In this document: one piece after another, positions 50,053-59,026 of the stretch
Position numbering within the stretch: the first letter of the stretch is position 1
Layout: each line of letters opens with the position of its first letter
Origin: an uncultured Lachnospiraceae bacterium
Lineage (GTDB): Bacteria > Bacillota > Clostridia > Lachnospirales > Lachnospiraceae
Reading direction: 5' to 3'
DNA length: 64,000 nucleotides
NCBI GenBank assembly: GCA_947626775.1
Contig: CANQTL010000008.1
Coordinates: forward strand, 1-64,000
Notes under the pieces: model-generated
Database searches by the model: none
Told to the model about the DNA's origin: nothing
Seen by the model: only the letters and a program-made list of their open reading frames with translations
Program-made: the position numbers and the translations under genes

Positions 50053-51463
50053 TCTGTTTATCGTATTGCTAATCACGGATATCACGGGTACGATATTTTT
50101 TCTGGCAGGGCGCTTGTTTAGAAAAAGAACGAACAACGACGTCGCATTTCTGAGGTTTCTGACCGACGCGACGGTGGCGGCGTTTCTGGCGCCCTTTATC
50201 TACGCGCTCCTGTATCTTATGAAGCGGATCAATATCATTACAATCCAGAGCGATGTCAATCTGTTTTACGGTACGCCGCTGACCCTGCGCCTGAGCGCAG
50301 TATTGGGACGCGTGTGGATCGGCCTCATCCTCGCGCTGCTCGCGCGGCGGCTCTGCAGGCTGTTCCGCTGGCGCATGGTGTGCCGGGGCAATATCCCGGA
50401 GGAGGACGAGACGGTGCGCGGGGTCTTCGACGATCTGTGCGCCCGGTTCGGAATCGCCGGCAAGGTCGGGCTGTGCAGAAACGACTCCGTGGATATGCCG
50501 TGTATCACGCGTTATCACGGTTTCGTGGTGATACTGCCGCTCGTGGACTACACGGAGCGGGAGGCGGAGGTGATCCTCTGTCATGAACTGTGCCACTATC
50601 TGAACGGAGATCTGCGCCTGAAGCTCATCGGCGGGCTGACGACGCTGCTCCACGTGTTCAATCCCGCGGCGCACATTCTGTTGCGACAGGTGGACCGGAT
50701 CTGCGAGATCTACTGCGACCGGACGGCCTGCAGGGCGGGCGTCGGCAGATTTACCAGGCGGGAGTACTTCCGGGTGATTTTGGAGGCCCTGACGAACGAC
50801 GGAAAGAAGAACCGTTACCAGTTATTTACGCTGGTGGATGATCGGTCGGACTATGAGAGGAGAATAGAGTACATGAAGAATTATCAGACAAAAGGCGGAC
50901 TGAAAAAGGGAACGGCGGTCGTATTCGCGGCGTGTTTCCTGCTGGGGAGCAGCATAACGGCGCTGGCGGCAGGCGACGGCGTGGCGGACGCCTACGACGG
51001 GGTCGCAGATGCGACGAGTGAATGGGCGGATGATGTTGAAAACATGGACGCTGGAAACATTTCTGATACAACTAAAGTGATGGAAGACGAGGAAGCTGTG
51101 CGGGCGATTGCCGCGGCCCAAGGGATTGATCCGGCGAGCGTGGTCGTCATGGACGAGGGCGTGGTGCAGGCGGACGATGGGCTGTGGAATGTCTACTGGA
51201 CGGTTCCGGCGGGAAAGACCTATGTGACCTCCGGCTTTCGGGAGTACGTGGGCGATACGGTGAGCGTAGTGGTAAAGGGAACACCGGACGACATCACGTT
51301 CCGAACGGGCATCAAGGATCCCGACGCGATCATGCACTATGAGGAGGGAGAAGACAGCATCGGCTTTTCGTTCGATGTGAAGATCAAGGGCAGACACTAT
51401 TTCTTTGTAAAGAACATGGACGAAGAGCGGGATCTGGATGTCACGGCGTATATCGCCAAATAA
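50036..51463 (+). CDS. BlaR1-type M56 membrane metallopeptidase with non-penicillin-binding sensor
   Basis: 475 residues. Several membrane segments in the first 120, then the zinc motif VILCHELCHYLNGD (HExxH near residue 183) and a distal Glu in RICEIYCDRTA. A fourth membrane segment (about 293-315) leads to a 155-residue extracellular part. That part has no SxxK/penicillin-binding motifs, unlike BlaR1/MecR1, so the signal is probably not a beta-lactam. It would release its N-terminal protease to cleave the BlaI-like repressor. Start ATG 50036 lies within the blaI-like gene. Confidence 0.87.
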   Translation: MDWASNLFIVLLITDITGTIFFLAGRLFRKRTNNDVAFLRFLTDATVAAFLAPFIYALLYLMKRINIITIQSDVNLFYGTPLTLRLSAVLGRVWIGLILALLARRLCRLFRWRMVCRGNIPEEDETVRGVFDDLCARFGIAGKVGLCRNDSVDMPCITRYHGFVVILPLVDYTEREAEVILCHELCHYLNGDLRLKLIGGLTTLLHVFNPAAHILLRQVDRICEIYCDRTACRAGVGRFTRREYFRVILEALTNDGKKNRYQLFTLVDDRSDYERRIEYMKNYQTKGGLKKGTAVVFAACFLLGSSITALAAGDGVADAYDGVADATSEWADDVENMDAGNISDTTKVMEDEEAVRAIAAAQGIDPASVVVMDEGVVQADDGLWNVYWTVPAGKTYVTSGFREYVGDTVSVVVKGTPDDITFRTGIKDPDAIMHYEEGEDSIGFSFDVKIKGRHYFFVKNMDEERDLDVTAYIAK

Positions 51464-51533
51464 TTTCGCTACATACTGAAGTTTCCGACGTTGTCCGCAG
51501 GCGTCGCGCCGCGGACGGCGAAGAGCCTTCAGG

Positions 51534-51593
51534 TGTAAAAAGGGAAGCGCTCCGGCTGGGACGGGAAATCGGAACAGCCGGGGCGCCTTTTTA
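51534..51593. terminator. Bidirectional terminator between convergent genes
   Basis: GTAAAAAGG...GCGCtCCGGCTG pairs with CAGCCGGgGCGCCTTTTTAC, with A-rich and T-rich flanks on both sides, so it can end transcripts from the M56 gene (+) and the XRE gene (-). Confidence 0.8.
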
Positions 51594-51621
51594 CTCTTTT
51601 CGCGGTTCTGCGCCGCTGTCG

Positions 51622-51981
51622 TTATTTGACCCGCTTGATGGAATTGCGCAGCATCAGCAGCTCATAGTAATCCAGGAGCGCCTGCATATTGCGGGTGTCC
51701 AGTTCCACGACCGTATTGATGAAATCGCTGACGGTGTAATCGTCGGAGAGCTTGTAGCTCAGCGTGTTGAGGCTGGTCTTGTAGTTCGTGCGCTGCAGCA
51801 GATAATCGGTGGACACGTCGAAGTAGTCCGCCAGCATGATCAGCGTGTGAAGATCGGGCATGTGGACGCCCTTCTCGTAGTTGGAGATGGTCGATACGGT
51901 CATGTTCAGGTGCTCTGCGACGTCTTTCTGCAGAACGCCTTTTTCTTTGCGCAGCTCTGTCAGCAATTTCCCAAATTCCAT
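51622..51981 (-). CDS. XRE-family helix-turn-helix regulator
   Basis: 119 residues on the minus strand. The N-terminal 65 form a Cro/C1-type HTH: LLTELRKEKGVLQKDVAEHLNMTVSTISNYEKGVHMPD. The rest is helical (SDDYTVSDFINTVVELDTRNMQALLDYYELLM) and may dimerise. No phage or toxin neighbour is seen, so it may act on the divergent GH9 gene or on itself; it has its own promoter at 52027-52055. Confidence 0.85.
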   Translation of the reverse strand: MEFGKLLTELRKEKGVLQKDVAEHLNMTVSTISNYEKGVHMPDLHTLIMLADYFDVSTDYLLQRTNYKTSLNTLSYKLSDDYTVSDFINTVVELDTRNMQALLDYYELLMLRNSIKRVK

Positions 51982-52026
51982 AGTATTCCCCGCCCAATGT
52001 CAAATTTTACTAAATTTTAGGCCGAT

Positions 52027-52055
52027 TTTATGAAAAATGAAATAAAAGTATACAA
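52027..52055 (-). promoter_or_regulatory. Promoter of the XRE regulator gene
   Basis: On the minus strand: TTGTAT (52055-52050), 17 bp, CATAAA (52032-52027), with an A+T-rich surrounding. The start would be about 40 nt before ATG 51981. Confidence 0.5.
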
Positions 52056-52086
52056 TATACATAAAAACAGGGAAAATCTGGCAGTT

Positions 52087-52170
52087 AATTTCACGCGACA
52101 TCAACTGAAAACAATGCGGCGTGAAATTGGCGGCGGCACACTTGAAAACAAGCGGGTCATAGAGTAGTAT
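52087..52170 (+). promoter_or_regulatory. GH9 gene promoter with upstream inverted repeat
   Basis: TTGAAA (52142-52147), 17 bp, TAGTAT (52165-52170) lies 30 bp before the GTG start. Ahead of it an inverted repeat with 10-bp perfect arms, AATTTCACGC (52087-52096) and GCGTGAAATT (52119-52128), may bind a regulator or fold as a hairpin. Confidence 0.55.
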
Positions 52171-52199
52171 GGGATTAGGCCGTATCGGAGGACGGCATC

Positions 52200-53858
52200 G
52201 TGAAAGAGAGAAGGAAGCGGCGGAGGCTTCGGAACGGAGGAGAGATGGCGATTTATTGTGATCAGGTGGGATATCTGCCGGCGGGCAGAAAGACGGCGGT
52301 GATGACGGCGGGGGAGCGTTTTGCAGTCGTGAGGGAACAGGGAGAACAGAGCGAGACGGTGTACGAGGGTACGGCGCAGGATCGGGGCCTGGATGCGGCG
52401 TCCGGCGATCATGTCCGGCTGGCCGATTTCAGCGGCGTCACGGAGCCGGGCGTCTATCGCGTGCAGAATGACGCGGGGGAGACGTCTCATCGGTTCCGGA
52501 TCGGGGAGGACGTCTACCGCGCGCTCCAGCGGGATCTGATCAGGGCGCTGTACTATCAGCGCTGCGGCTGCGGTCTGGAAGAGAAGTATGCGGGGGCGTA
52601 TGCGCATGCGCGCTGCCATACGGAGGATGCGGCGCTGTGGGAAGACCGCAGCGTCCTGAGAGAGGTGCGGGGCGGCTGGCATGACGCGGGCGACTACGGG
52701 CGGTATGTCTCCCCGGCGGCGGTGGCGGTCGGCCATCTGCTCTATGCGTTCCGCCTGTTTCCGGAGAGCTTCCGGGAAGAGCTGAACATACCGGAGTCGG
52801 GCAACGGCGTGCCGGATGTGCTGAACGAGTGCCGCTACGAATTGGAATGGCTCCTCAAGATGCAGGCTGCGGACGGCGGCGCCTATCACAAGCTGACGGC
52901 GGAGCGGCATGCGGACTTCATCATGCCGGAGGAAGATCACGACCGCTTCTATCTGTTCCCCGTCTCCTCCATGGCGACGGCGGACTACGCGGCGGTTATG
53001 GCGCTGGCCTCCCGGGTGTACCGCGCGTACGACGACGCCTTTGCGGACAGGATGCTTGCCGCCGCCGTGTGCGCCTGGGAATGGCTGGAAAGGAATCCGC
53101 AGTACGTCGGCTTCCACAATCCGGAGAGCTGCAATACAGGCGAATATGACGACGACTGTGATCTGGACGAGCGTCTATGGGCCGCGGCGGAGATGCTTGT
53201 CGCCACGGGCGGGGCGGAGTACCAGGAGCGGCTGACGGGACTTCTCGACGCGGGGGCGGCGGGGACGGATTTCGGCTGGACGGACGTGTCGGGGTTCGCC
53301 GCGCTGGCGGTTCTGACGGACGAGGCGCATCGGGCGTCCGCGGACAGCGCGGAGCTTCTGCGCCGGACGCTTCTTGCGGAGGCGGACCGGCTGGTGAGCG
53401 TGGCCGGGGCTTCCGGCTACGGCGTGGCGATGGAACCCGAAGACTATGTCTGGGGCAGCAATATGGTGGTGCTGAATCGCGGTATGCTGCTGGTGCTGGC
53501 CGCGGTTCTGACGGATCGAAACGAGGATTATGAGAGGACGGCGCTGGCGCAGCTGCACTATCTTCTGGGGACGAATGCGACGGATTACAGCTATGTGACC
53601 GGATACGGGGAGCACGCTTTCATGCACCCGCACAACCGGCCTACGGAGTGCGACGGCGTCGAGGCGCCCATGCCGGGCTGGGTCAGCGGAGGCCCGTTCA
53701 AGACGCCCGCGGACGCGGTGGGAATCGAGCGCATCAAGGCGGGAACGCCGCCCATGAAGTGTTATGTGGATCATGCGATGTGCTATTCCCTGAACGAGAT
53801 CACGATTTACTGGAATTCCCCCGCGGTATTCCTGACCGCGTATTTTAACCGGGCATAG
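52200..53858 (+). CDS. Glycoside hydrolase family 9 enzyme
   Basis: 552 residues. An N-terminal immunoglobulin-like CelD domain (about 17-100: AIYCDQVGYLPAGRKTAVM) leads to the GH9 barrel: REVRGGWHDAGDYGRYV (catalytic base Asp), EYDDDCDLDERLWAAAEM, FMHPHNRPTECDG and the proton donor E533 in SLNEITIYWNSP. GH9 enzymes cut beta-1,4 glucans or oligosaccharides. No signal peptide is seen, so it is probably intracellular and acts on imported oligosaccharides. GTG 52200 has RBS GGAGG at 8 nt; ATG 52245 (MAIYCDQ) is an alternative that would begin exactly at the Ig domain. Confidence 0.88.
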   Translation: MKERRKRRRLRNGGEMAIYCDQVGYLPAGRKTAVMTAGERFAVVREQGEQSETVYEGTAQDRGLDAASGDHVRLADFSGVTEPGVYRVQNDAGETSHRFRIGEDVYRALQRDLIRALYYQRCGCGLEEKYAGAYAHARCHTEDAALWEDRSVLREVRGGWHDAGDYGRYVSPAAVAVGHLLYAFRLFPESFREELNIPESGNGVPDVLNECRYELEWLLKMQAADGGAYHKLTAERHADFIMPEEDHDRFYLFPVSSMATADYAAVMALASRVYRAYDDAFADRMLAAAVCAWEWLERNPQYVGFHNPESCNTGEYDDDCDLDERLWAAAEMLVATGGAEYQERLTGLLDAGAAGTDFGWTDVSGFAALAVLTDEAHRASADSAELLRRTLLAEADRLVSVAGASGYGVAMEPEDYVWGSNMVVLNRGMLLVLAAVLTDRNEDYERTALAQLHYLLGTNATDYSYVTGYGEHAFMHPHNRPTECDGVEAPMPGWVSGGPFKTPADAVGIERIKAGTPPMKCYVDHAMCYSLNEITIYWNSPAVFLTAYFNRA

Positions 53859-53896
53859 AGAGAACGGCAGACTTTGAGAAAAGCGAGGCGTACAGG

Positions 53897-54769
53897 ATGA
53901 AGAAACTGGGAAGAAACGATCCCTGCTGGTGCGGCAGCGGCAGAAAATATAAGGCGTGTCACATGGCGTTCGACGAGAGGATTGAGGGCTACGCGCTGCA
54001 GGGGCATATCGTTCCCGATCACGATATGCTCAAGACGCCGGAGCAGATCGAGGGCATCAGGCAGAGCAGCCGGCTGAATATCGCCATACTGGACGAGATA
54101 GAGCGGCAGATTCATATCGGTATGAGCACGGAGGAGATCGACAGGATCGTCAGGGAGATGACGGCGGATATGGGCGGCGTCGCGGCGCCGCTCGGATACG
54201 AAGGCTACCCGAAAAGCGTGTGCACATCCGTCAACGATGTGGTGTGCCATGGCATTCCGAGCAGCGGGCAGCTGCTTAGGGACGGCGATATCGTCAACGT
54301 GGACGTGTCCACGATCTATCGGGGTTATTACTCGGATTCTTCCCGCATGTTTCTGCTGGGCGACGTGCCGCCGGAGACGAGGCGGCTCGTGCAGACGGCG
54401 AGAGAGTGCGTCGACGTCGGCCTGGAACAGGTGAAGCCGTGGAACTTCCTGGGCGACATGGCGCAGGCGATCAACGACCACGCGCGGGCGAACGGATATT
54501 CCGTCGTGCGCGAGATCGGCGGACACGGCGTCGGACTGGAGTTTCACGAGGAACCCTTCGTCAGCTATGTGACGAAAGCCGGCACGGAGATGCTGATGGT
54601 GCCGGGAATGGTGTTTACGATCGAGCCGATGGTGAACATGGGAAAGGCGGATATCGTGATCGACGACGAGGACGGCTGGACGGTCACGACCGAGGACGGC
54701 AGTCCGTCGGCACAGTGGGAAGTTACGGTGGCCGTGACGGAGGACGGATACGAGATTCTGACTTACTGA
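53897..54769 (+). CDS. map: Type I methionine aminopeptidase with SEC-C zinc motif
   Basis: 290 residues. N-terminal SEC-C motif GRNDPCWCGSGRKYKACH (residues 5-22) binds zinc and is thought to guide the enzyme to ribosome or substrate. The MetAP domain follows: TSVNDVVCHGIPS, NVDVSTIYRGYYSDSSRMF (metal Asp), EIGGHGVGLEFHEEPFV (His), VFTIEPMVNMGK and AQWEVTVAVTEDG (Glu). It removes N-terminal Met from new proteins. RBS weak (GAGGCGTACAGG). This is the version with SEC-C common in Clostridia next to a plain copy. Confidence 0.92.
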   Translation: MKKLGRNDPCWCGSGRKYKACHMAFDERIEGYALQGHIVPDHDMLKTPEQIEGIRQSSRLNIAILDEIERQIHIGMSTEEIDRIVREMTADMGGVAAPLGYEGYPKSVCTSVNDVVCHGIPSSGQLLRDGDIVNVDVSTIYRGYYSDSSRMFLLGDVPPETRRLVQTARECVDVGLEQVKPWNFLGDMAQAINDHARANGYSVVREIGGHGVGLEFHEEPFVSYVTKAGTEMLMVPGMVFTIEPMVNMGKADIVIDDEDGWTVTTEDGSPSAQWEVTVAVTEDGYEILTY

Positions 54770-54808
54770 CGCGGACGCGCTTGGGAGGCATGGCATTTGT
54801 GAGGGCTG

Positions 54809-54852
54809 AGGGCAGAATACATCGCGGTTTGCGGTGTATCCGGCCCTTTTTG
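54809..54852 (+). terminator. Rho-independent terminator after map
   Basis: AGGGC...AATACATCGC pairs with GCGGTGTATCC...GGCCCT around the loop GGTTT, followed by TTTT. Strong, with one bulge. Confidence 0.82.
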
Positions 54853-54881
54853 TGCGGAAAGATTTGTGCACTATTCCGATA

Positions 54882-54910
54882 TTGCAGACCGGAGAAAAGT
54901 CTGGTATGTT
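54882..54910 (+). promoter_or_regulatory. Candidate promoter of the coiled-coil protein gene
   Basis: TTGCAG (54882-54887), 17 bp, TATGTT (54905-54910), with an inverted repeat CAGAC/GTCTG (54885-54903) between the boxes. The leader up to 55104 holds GTGCGC/GCGCAC and other short hairpins but no recognised riboswitch. Confidence 0.4.
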
Positions 54911-55104
54911 ATCGGTACAATCTTAGGACATCTGATTAAGGTATACTTTATTCCGTGCGCTGCCGCGCACGATCCACGGCGTTTCGCCGACGATTTCCGA
55001 GAGTTGGGAACATGAGGATGCAGAACCGTAAGGCCGCGGTCTGCGGAAGACACGGCCCCTGTTCGCGAAGGGGAGCCGCGCAGAAAGGAGAAAAGAGGAG
55101 GAGT

Positions 55105-55842
55105 ATGAGAGATTTTATAACAAGAATGGCGGATCGGCTGAGTGAGAGATGGAACGATCCGGAGCACAGGGAAGACCGGCTGGCGGTGACGCTCATCGGC
55201 GTGGCGGCGGCGGTGGTGATCATCGCGCTGCTGCTCGTGCTGTGGGGATATCTGGAGCACGGAGGCGGGGCGGAGGATACCGTGTCCGCGAATATGCTGC
55301 AGACGGCCACCTATGAGGAAAAACTGCGGGAGTACATGTCGGGGAACGAAAAGCAGGCGGCCCTGTGGCGGGAGTATGCCGTCAGGGTGGACAGTCTGAG
55401 CGACGAGGTGGAGAAGCTGCTCGAGGCGATGGAGCAGACGAAACAGGGGCTGGCGGAGACGATCGAACAGTACCGGGACGGGGACACGATGATCCGGAAA
55501 GAGCTGACGCTCGTGCACACGCAGATCGATTCCATCGTGCAGGAACTCAAGGAGACGCAGACGCAGCTCTATGATCTGACGGATATTGTGCAGATCATGA
55601 GCGAGGAGACGCTGCCGATCATTCAGGAACAGCTCGCGCAGTTTGAGAGCGACATGGAGAAGGCGCAGGCCGATATCGCCGACCTGTATCTGAGAATCGA
55701 CGCGCTGGAACAGGAAGACGTCAGGCTGTGGGAGAGCATCGGGGATGTGAAGACCGTTATTGAGAGTATGAGTATGCAGACGCTGCGCTATCGCTATGAC
55801 GGGGAGAAAAACACGCTCTATCTGGATCCGTATCAGGGCTGA
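55105..55842 (+). CDS. Membrane-anchored coiled-coil protein
   Basis: 245 residues: short basic N-terminus, one membrane segment (about 33-50, VTLIGVAAAVVIIALLLVLW), then a long Glu/Gln-rich helical region (about 70-225) with heptad-like runs (DSLSDEVEKLLEAMEQ, IDSIVQELKETQTQLYDL). The end (LRYRYDGEKNTLYLDP) is beta-like. It looks like a structural or assembly protein with an extracellular coiled coil; no enzyme motif. Start ATG 55105 behind AGAGGAGGAG; the frame is open upstream. Family unknown. Confidence 0.75.
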   Translation: MRDFITRMADRLSERWNDPEHREDRLAVTLIGVAAAVVIIALLLVLWGYLEHGGGAEDTVSANMLQTATYEEKLREYMSGNEKQAALWREYAVRVDSLSDEVEKLLEAMEQTKQGLAETIEQYRDGDTMIRKELTLVHTQIDSIVQELKETQTQLYDLTDIVQIMSEETLPIIQEQLAQFESDMEKAQADIADLYLRIDALEQEDVRLWESIGDVKTVIESMSMQTLRYRYDGEKNTLYLDPYQG

Positions 55843-55857
55843 GAGAGCGTCCGGCAA

Positions 55858-55886
55858 TTGACAATCGGCGCTATTTATTGTAGTCT
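55858..55886 (+). promoter_or_regulatory. metG promoter candidate
   Basis: A perfect -35 TTGACA (55858-55863), 17 bp, and TAGTCT (55881-55886). The -10 is weak. No T-box leader is recognisable between it and metG (about 80 nt). Confidence 0.5.
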
Positions 55887-55966
55887 TACGGTATATGCCG
55901 ACGCCCGCGCCTGCCGTACCGCGACCCGGACGGAACGCGGACGGCCCGGGAAAGGAGACAGTCACA

Positions 55967-57988
55967 ATGAGCAAAGGAAAGTATTATATCACAACAGCGA
56001 TCGCATATACCTCCGGCACGCCGCATGTCGGCAACAGCTACGAGATCGTTCTGGCGGACAGCATCGCCCGCTTCAAGAGAAAGGACGGCTATGACGTATA
56101 TTTTCAGACGGGAACGGACGAGCACGGCCAGAAGATAGAATTGAAGGCGCAGGAGCAGGGCGTCACGCCCAAACAGTTCGTGGACGGCGTGGCGGGCGAA
56201 ATCCGCAGGATCTGCGACGCGCTGAACACCTCTTACGATCATTTTATCAGGACGACGGACGATTACCACGAGAGACAGGTGCAGAAAATCTTTAAGAAGC
56301 TGTACGACCAGGGCGACATCTACAAGGGATATTATGAGGGCATGTACTGTACGCCCTGCGAGTCTTTCTGGACGGAGTCTCAGCTTGTGGACGGCAAGTG
56401 TCCCGACTGCGGCAGAGAGGTGAAGCCCGCGCGGGAGGAGGCCTATTTCTTTCGGATGAGCAAATATGCGGACCGGCTGATCGAGCACATCAACACGCAC
56501 CCGGAATTTATTCAGCCCGTGTCCCGCAAGAATGAGATGATGAACAATTTCCTGCTGCCGGGCCTGCAGGATCTGTGTGTGTCCAGAACGTCCTACACAT
56601 GGGGCATTCCGGTCACGTTCGACGAGAAGCACGTGATCTATGTGTGGATGGACGCGCTGTCGAACTATATCACGGGAATCGGTTATGACGCCGACGGCGC
56701 GGACAGCGAACAGTATCGCAGATTCTGGCCCGCGGATCTGCATCTGATCGGCAAGGATATCATCCGCTTCCACACGATCTACTGGCCGATCTTCCTGATG
56801 GCGCTGGGCGAGCCGCTGCCGAAACAGGTATTCGGACACCCGTGGCTCTTAATGAACAATGACAAGATGAGCAAATCCAAGGGCAACGTGATCTATGCCG
56901 ACGATCTGATCGATGTGTTCGGCGTGGACGCGGTGCGCTACTATGTACTTCATGAGATGCCTTACGACAATGACGGCAACCTCACATGGGAACTGGTCGC
57001 TGAGCGGACCAATTCCGATCTGGCCAACACGCTGGGGAATCTGGTCAACAGAACCGTCTCCATGAGCAACAAGTACTTCGGCGGACAGGTGGAAAACAGG
57101 CGCGTCGGCGTGGACGCGGGCGAGGAGGACGTGGACGCGGATCTGTTTCGGACAGCGGCGGACACCTATGGGAGAGTGTCGAAGAAGATGGACGAACTGC
57201 GCGTGGCGGACGCTATCACGGAGATCTTCGCGCTGTTCAAGCGCTGCAACAAATATATCGACGAGACGATGCCCTGGGCGCTGGCGAAGGACGAGTCCAA
57301 AAAGGATCGTCTGGCGACAGTGCTGTACAATCTGCTGAACGGCATCCTGATAGGCGCTTCTCTGCTGGAGCCCTATATGCCGGAGACGGCGGAGAAGATC
57401 ATGGCGCAGATCAACGCCCGGCCTGTGGATTTCGCCGTGCTGGAAGAGTGCGCGGCAAGCGGGGACGCCGCGAGGGCAGCGGCGCTGTATCCGGATTCCA
57501 ACAAGGTGACGGAGACGCCGGAGATCCTTTTTGCCCGTCAGGACTTAAAGGAGCTTATCGAGAGAGTGGACGCCATGTATGAGGCGCGCGGAGACGCTGC
57601 GGGCGCGGCGGATCAGGCCGGAGCGGAGCCGCCGGAGGACGTGATCGACGTCGAGCCGAAGGCGGAGATCTCCTACGATGTGTTCGATCAGTGCCAGTTC
57701 CGGGTGGGCGAGATCATCGACTGCAGGGAAGTGCCGAAGTCGAAGAAGCTGTTGTGCTCCCAGGTGCGTATCGGCTCCGAGGTCAGACAGATCCTGTCCG
57801 GCATCAAGCAGCATTACAGCCCGGAGGAGATGGTTGGCAAGAAGGTGATGGTGCTGGTCAATCTGAAGCCGCGTGAGATCGCTGGTATGATGTCCGAGGG
57901 GATGCTCCTGTGCGCTGAGGATGCGGAAGGCAGACTGGCGTTAGTCACGCCGGAGAGAGAGATGCCGTCCGGCGCGGAGATCTGCTGA
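55967..57988 (+). CDS. metG: Methionyl-tRNA synthetase
   Basis: 673 residues. The class I signature is present (AYTSGTPHVGNSYE, a HIGH variant), a zinc knuckle with CTPC and CPDCG (around 127-147), the KMSKS motif DKMSKSKGN, an anticodon-binding helical domain, and a C-terminal tRNA-binding OB-fold (ISYDVFDQCQFRVGEIIDC to the end). It charges tRNA-fMet and tRNA-Met. ATG 55967 behind AAAGGAGA. A disordered linker rich in Ala, Glu and Asp separates the OB-fold. Confidence 0.95.
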   Translation: MSKGKYYITTAIAYTSGTPHVGNSYEIVLADSIARFKRKDGYDVYFQTGTDEHGQKIELKAQEQGVTPKQFVDGVAGEIRRICDALNTSYDHFIRTTDDYHERQVQKIFKKLYDQGDIYKGYYEGMYCTPCESFWTESQLVDGKCPDCGREVKPAREEAYFFRMSKYADRLIEHINTHPEFIQPVSRKNEMMNNFLLPGLQDLCVSRTSYTWGIPVTFDEKHVIYVWMDALSNYITGIGYDADGADSEQYRRFWPADLHLIGKDIIRFHTIYWPIFLMALGEPLPKQVFGHPWLLMNNDKMSKSKGNVIYADDLIDVFGVDAVRYYVLHEMPYDNDGNLTWELVAERTNSDLANTLGNLVNRTVSMSNKYFGGQVENRRVGVDAGEEDVDADLFRTAADTYGRVSKKMDELRVADAITEIFALFKRCNKYIDETMPWALAKDESKKDRLATVLYNLLNGILIGASLLEPYMPETAEKIMAQINARPVDFAVLEECAASGDAARAAALYPDSNKVTETPEILFARQDLKELIERVDAMYEARGDAAGAADQAGAEPPEDVIDVEPKAEISYDVFDQCQFRVGEIIDCREVPKSKKLLCSQVRIGSEVRQILSGIKQHYSPEEMVGKKVMVLVNLKPREIAGMMSEGMLLCAEDAEGRLALVTPEREMPSGAEIC

Positions 57989-58083
57989 GGGCGGGCTGCC
58001 GCGGGCGGATATCACGGCGTTTGGAAGCGGGCTCAGCCTGCGCGGGTGCCGGAAGATATCGTGTAAAGGGAAGGGATGGGACG

Positions 58084-59016
58084 ATGAGCAGGAAAGAGGA
58101 GTTTTATTTTGACTCCAGGGATGGAGAGCACAGGCTGCACGCCGTCAAATGGATTCCGGAAGCGCAGAAGCCGGTGTGCGTGGTACAGATCATACACGGC
58201 ATGACGGAATATGTGGACCGCTACGACGAGTTTGCGGACTATCTGGCAAAGCGGGATATTCTGGTGGTGGGCGACGATCATCTCGGGCACGGGAAATCCG
58301 TGAGAGAGGGCGAGACTTACGGCTATTTCTGCAGAGAAGATGCGGCCACGGTTCTCGTGCGGGATGAACACCGCCTGAAGAAGATGACGCAGGAGCAGTA
58401 TGCGGGCGTGCCCTATATTATTCTGGGTCACAGCATGGGATCCTTCATCCTGCGCAACTATCTGACGCGGTACGGGTCGGGCATAGACGGCGCGGTCATT
58501 ATGGGGACAGGCATGCTGTCGAAACCGATGCTGTATGCCGGAACGGCGCTGGCGATGATACAGGGAGCCGTCTTCGGGGATACGCATCCCTGCCGCTTGA
58601 TCGAGAAGGCTTCTTTCGGCTCATACGACAAGCCGATCCGGGCGAAAGGAGAACCCGGCAACTGGCTTTCCAGGAATGAGGAATGCATCAGGAAGTACGC
58701 GGACGATCCGCTGTGTACGTTCACCTTTACCGCGAACGGCTACAAGGCGCTGTTCCGGCTGATCTACAACCTGTACGACACGGAGCGTCTGAAGAAGATG
58801 CCAAAGAAGCTGCCGGTGCTCTTCGTGTCCGGGGAGGAGGATCCGGTAGGCAATTACGGCAGAGACGTCAGGAAAGTGTTCCGGTCGTTTCAGGATATCG
58901 GTATGGAGCGCGTACAGATGAAGCTGTATCCCAAGGACAGGCACGAGATACTCAATGAGCTGGACCGGGAGGAAGTGTACGGCGATATTTACCGCTGGAT
59001 CCTTGGGAGGATTTGA
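58084..59016 (+). CDS. Alpha/beta hydrolase, lysophospholipase-like
   Basis: 310 residues. VVQIIHGMTEYVDRYDEFADYL and DHLGHGKS are typical of monoacylglycerol/lysophospholipases; the nucleophile Ser lies in YIILGHSMGSFI (about residue 120), followed by PVLFVSGEEDPVGNYG (Asp) and a His in YPKDRHEILNE. Probably cytosolic, with no signal peptide. ATG 58084 behind AAGGGAAGGGATGGG. Confidence 0.88.
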   Translation: MSRKEEFYFDSRDGEHRLHAVKWIPEAQKPVCVVQIIHGMTEYVDRYDEFADYLAKRDILVVGDDHLGHGKSVREGETYGYFCREDAATVLVRDEHRLKKMTQEQYAGVPYIILGHSMGSFILRNYLTRYGSGIDGAVIMGTGMLSKPMLYAGTALAMIQGAVFGDTHPCRLIEKASFGSYDKPIRAKGEPGNWLSRNEECIRKYADDPLCTFTFTANGYKALFRLIYNLYDTERLKKMPKKLPVLFVSGEEDPVGNYGRDVRKVFRSFQDIGMERVQMKLYPKDRHEILNELDREEVYGDIYRWILGRI

Positions 59017-59026
59017 GGAGTAGGCA

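Noticed and set aside
55887..55966. T-box riboswitch before metG
   Set aside because: The leader is only about 80 nt and lacks the T-box sequence and the specifier-type stem; no terminator/antiterminator pair is seen.
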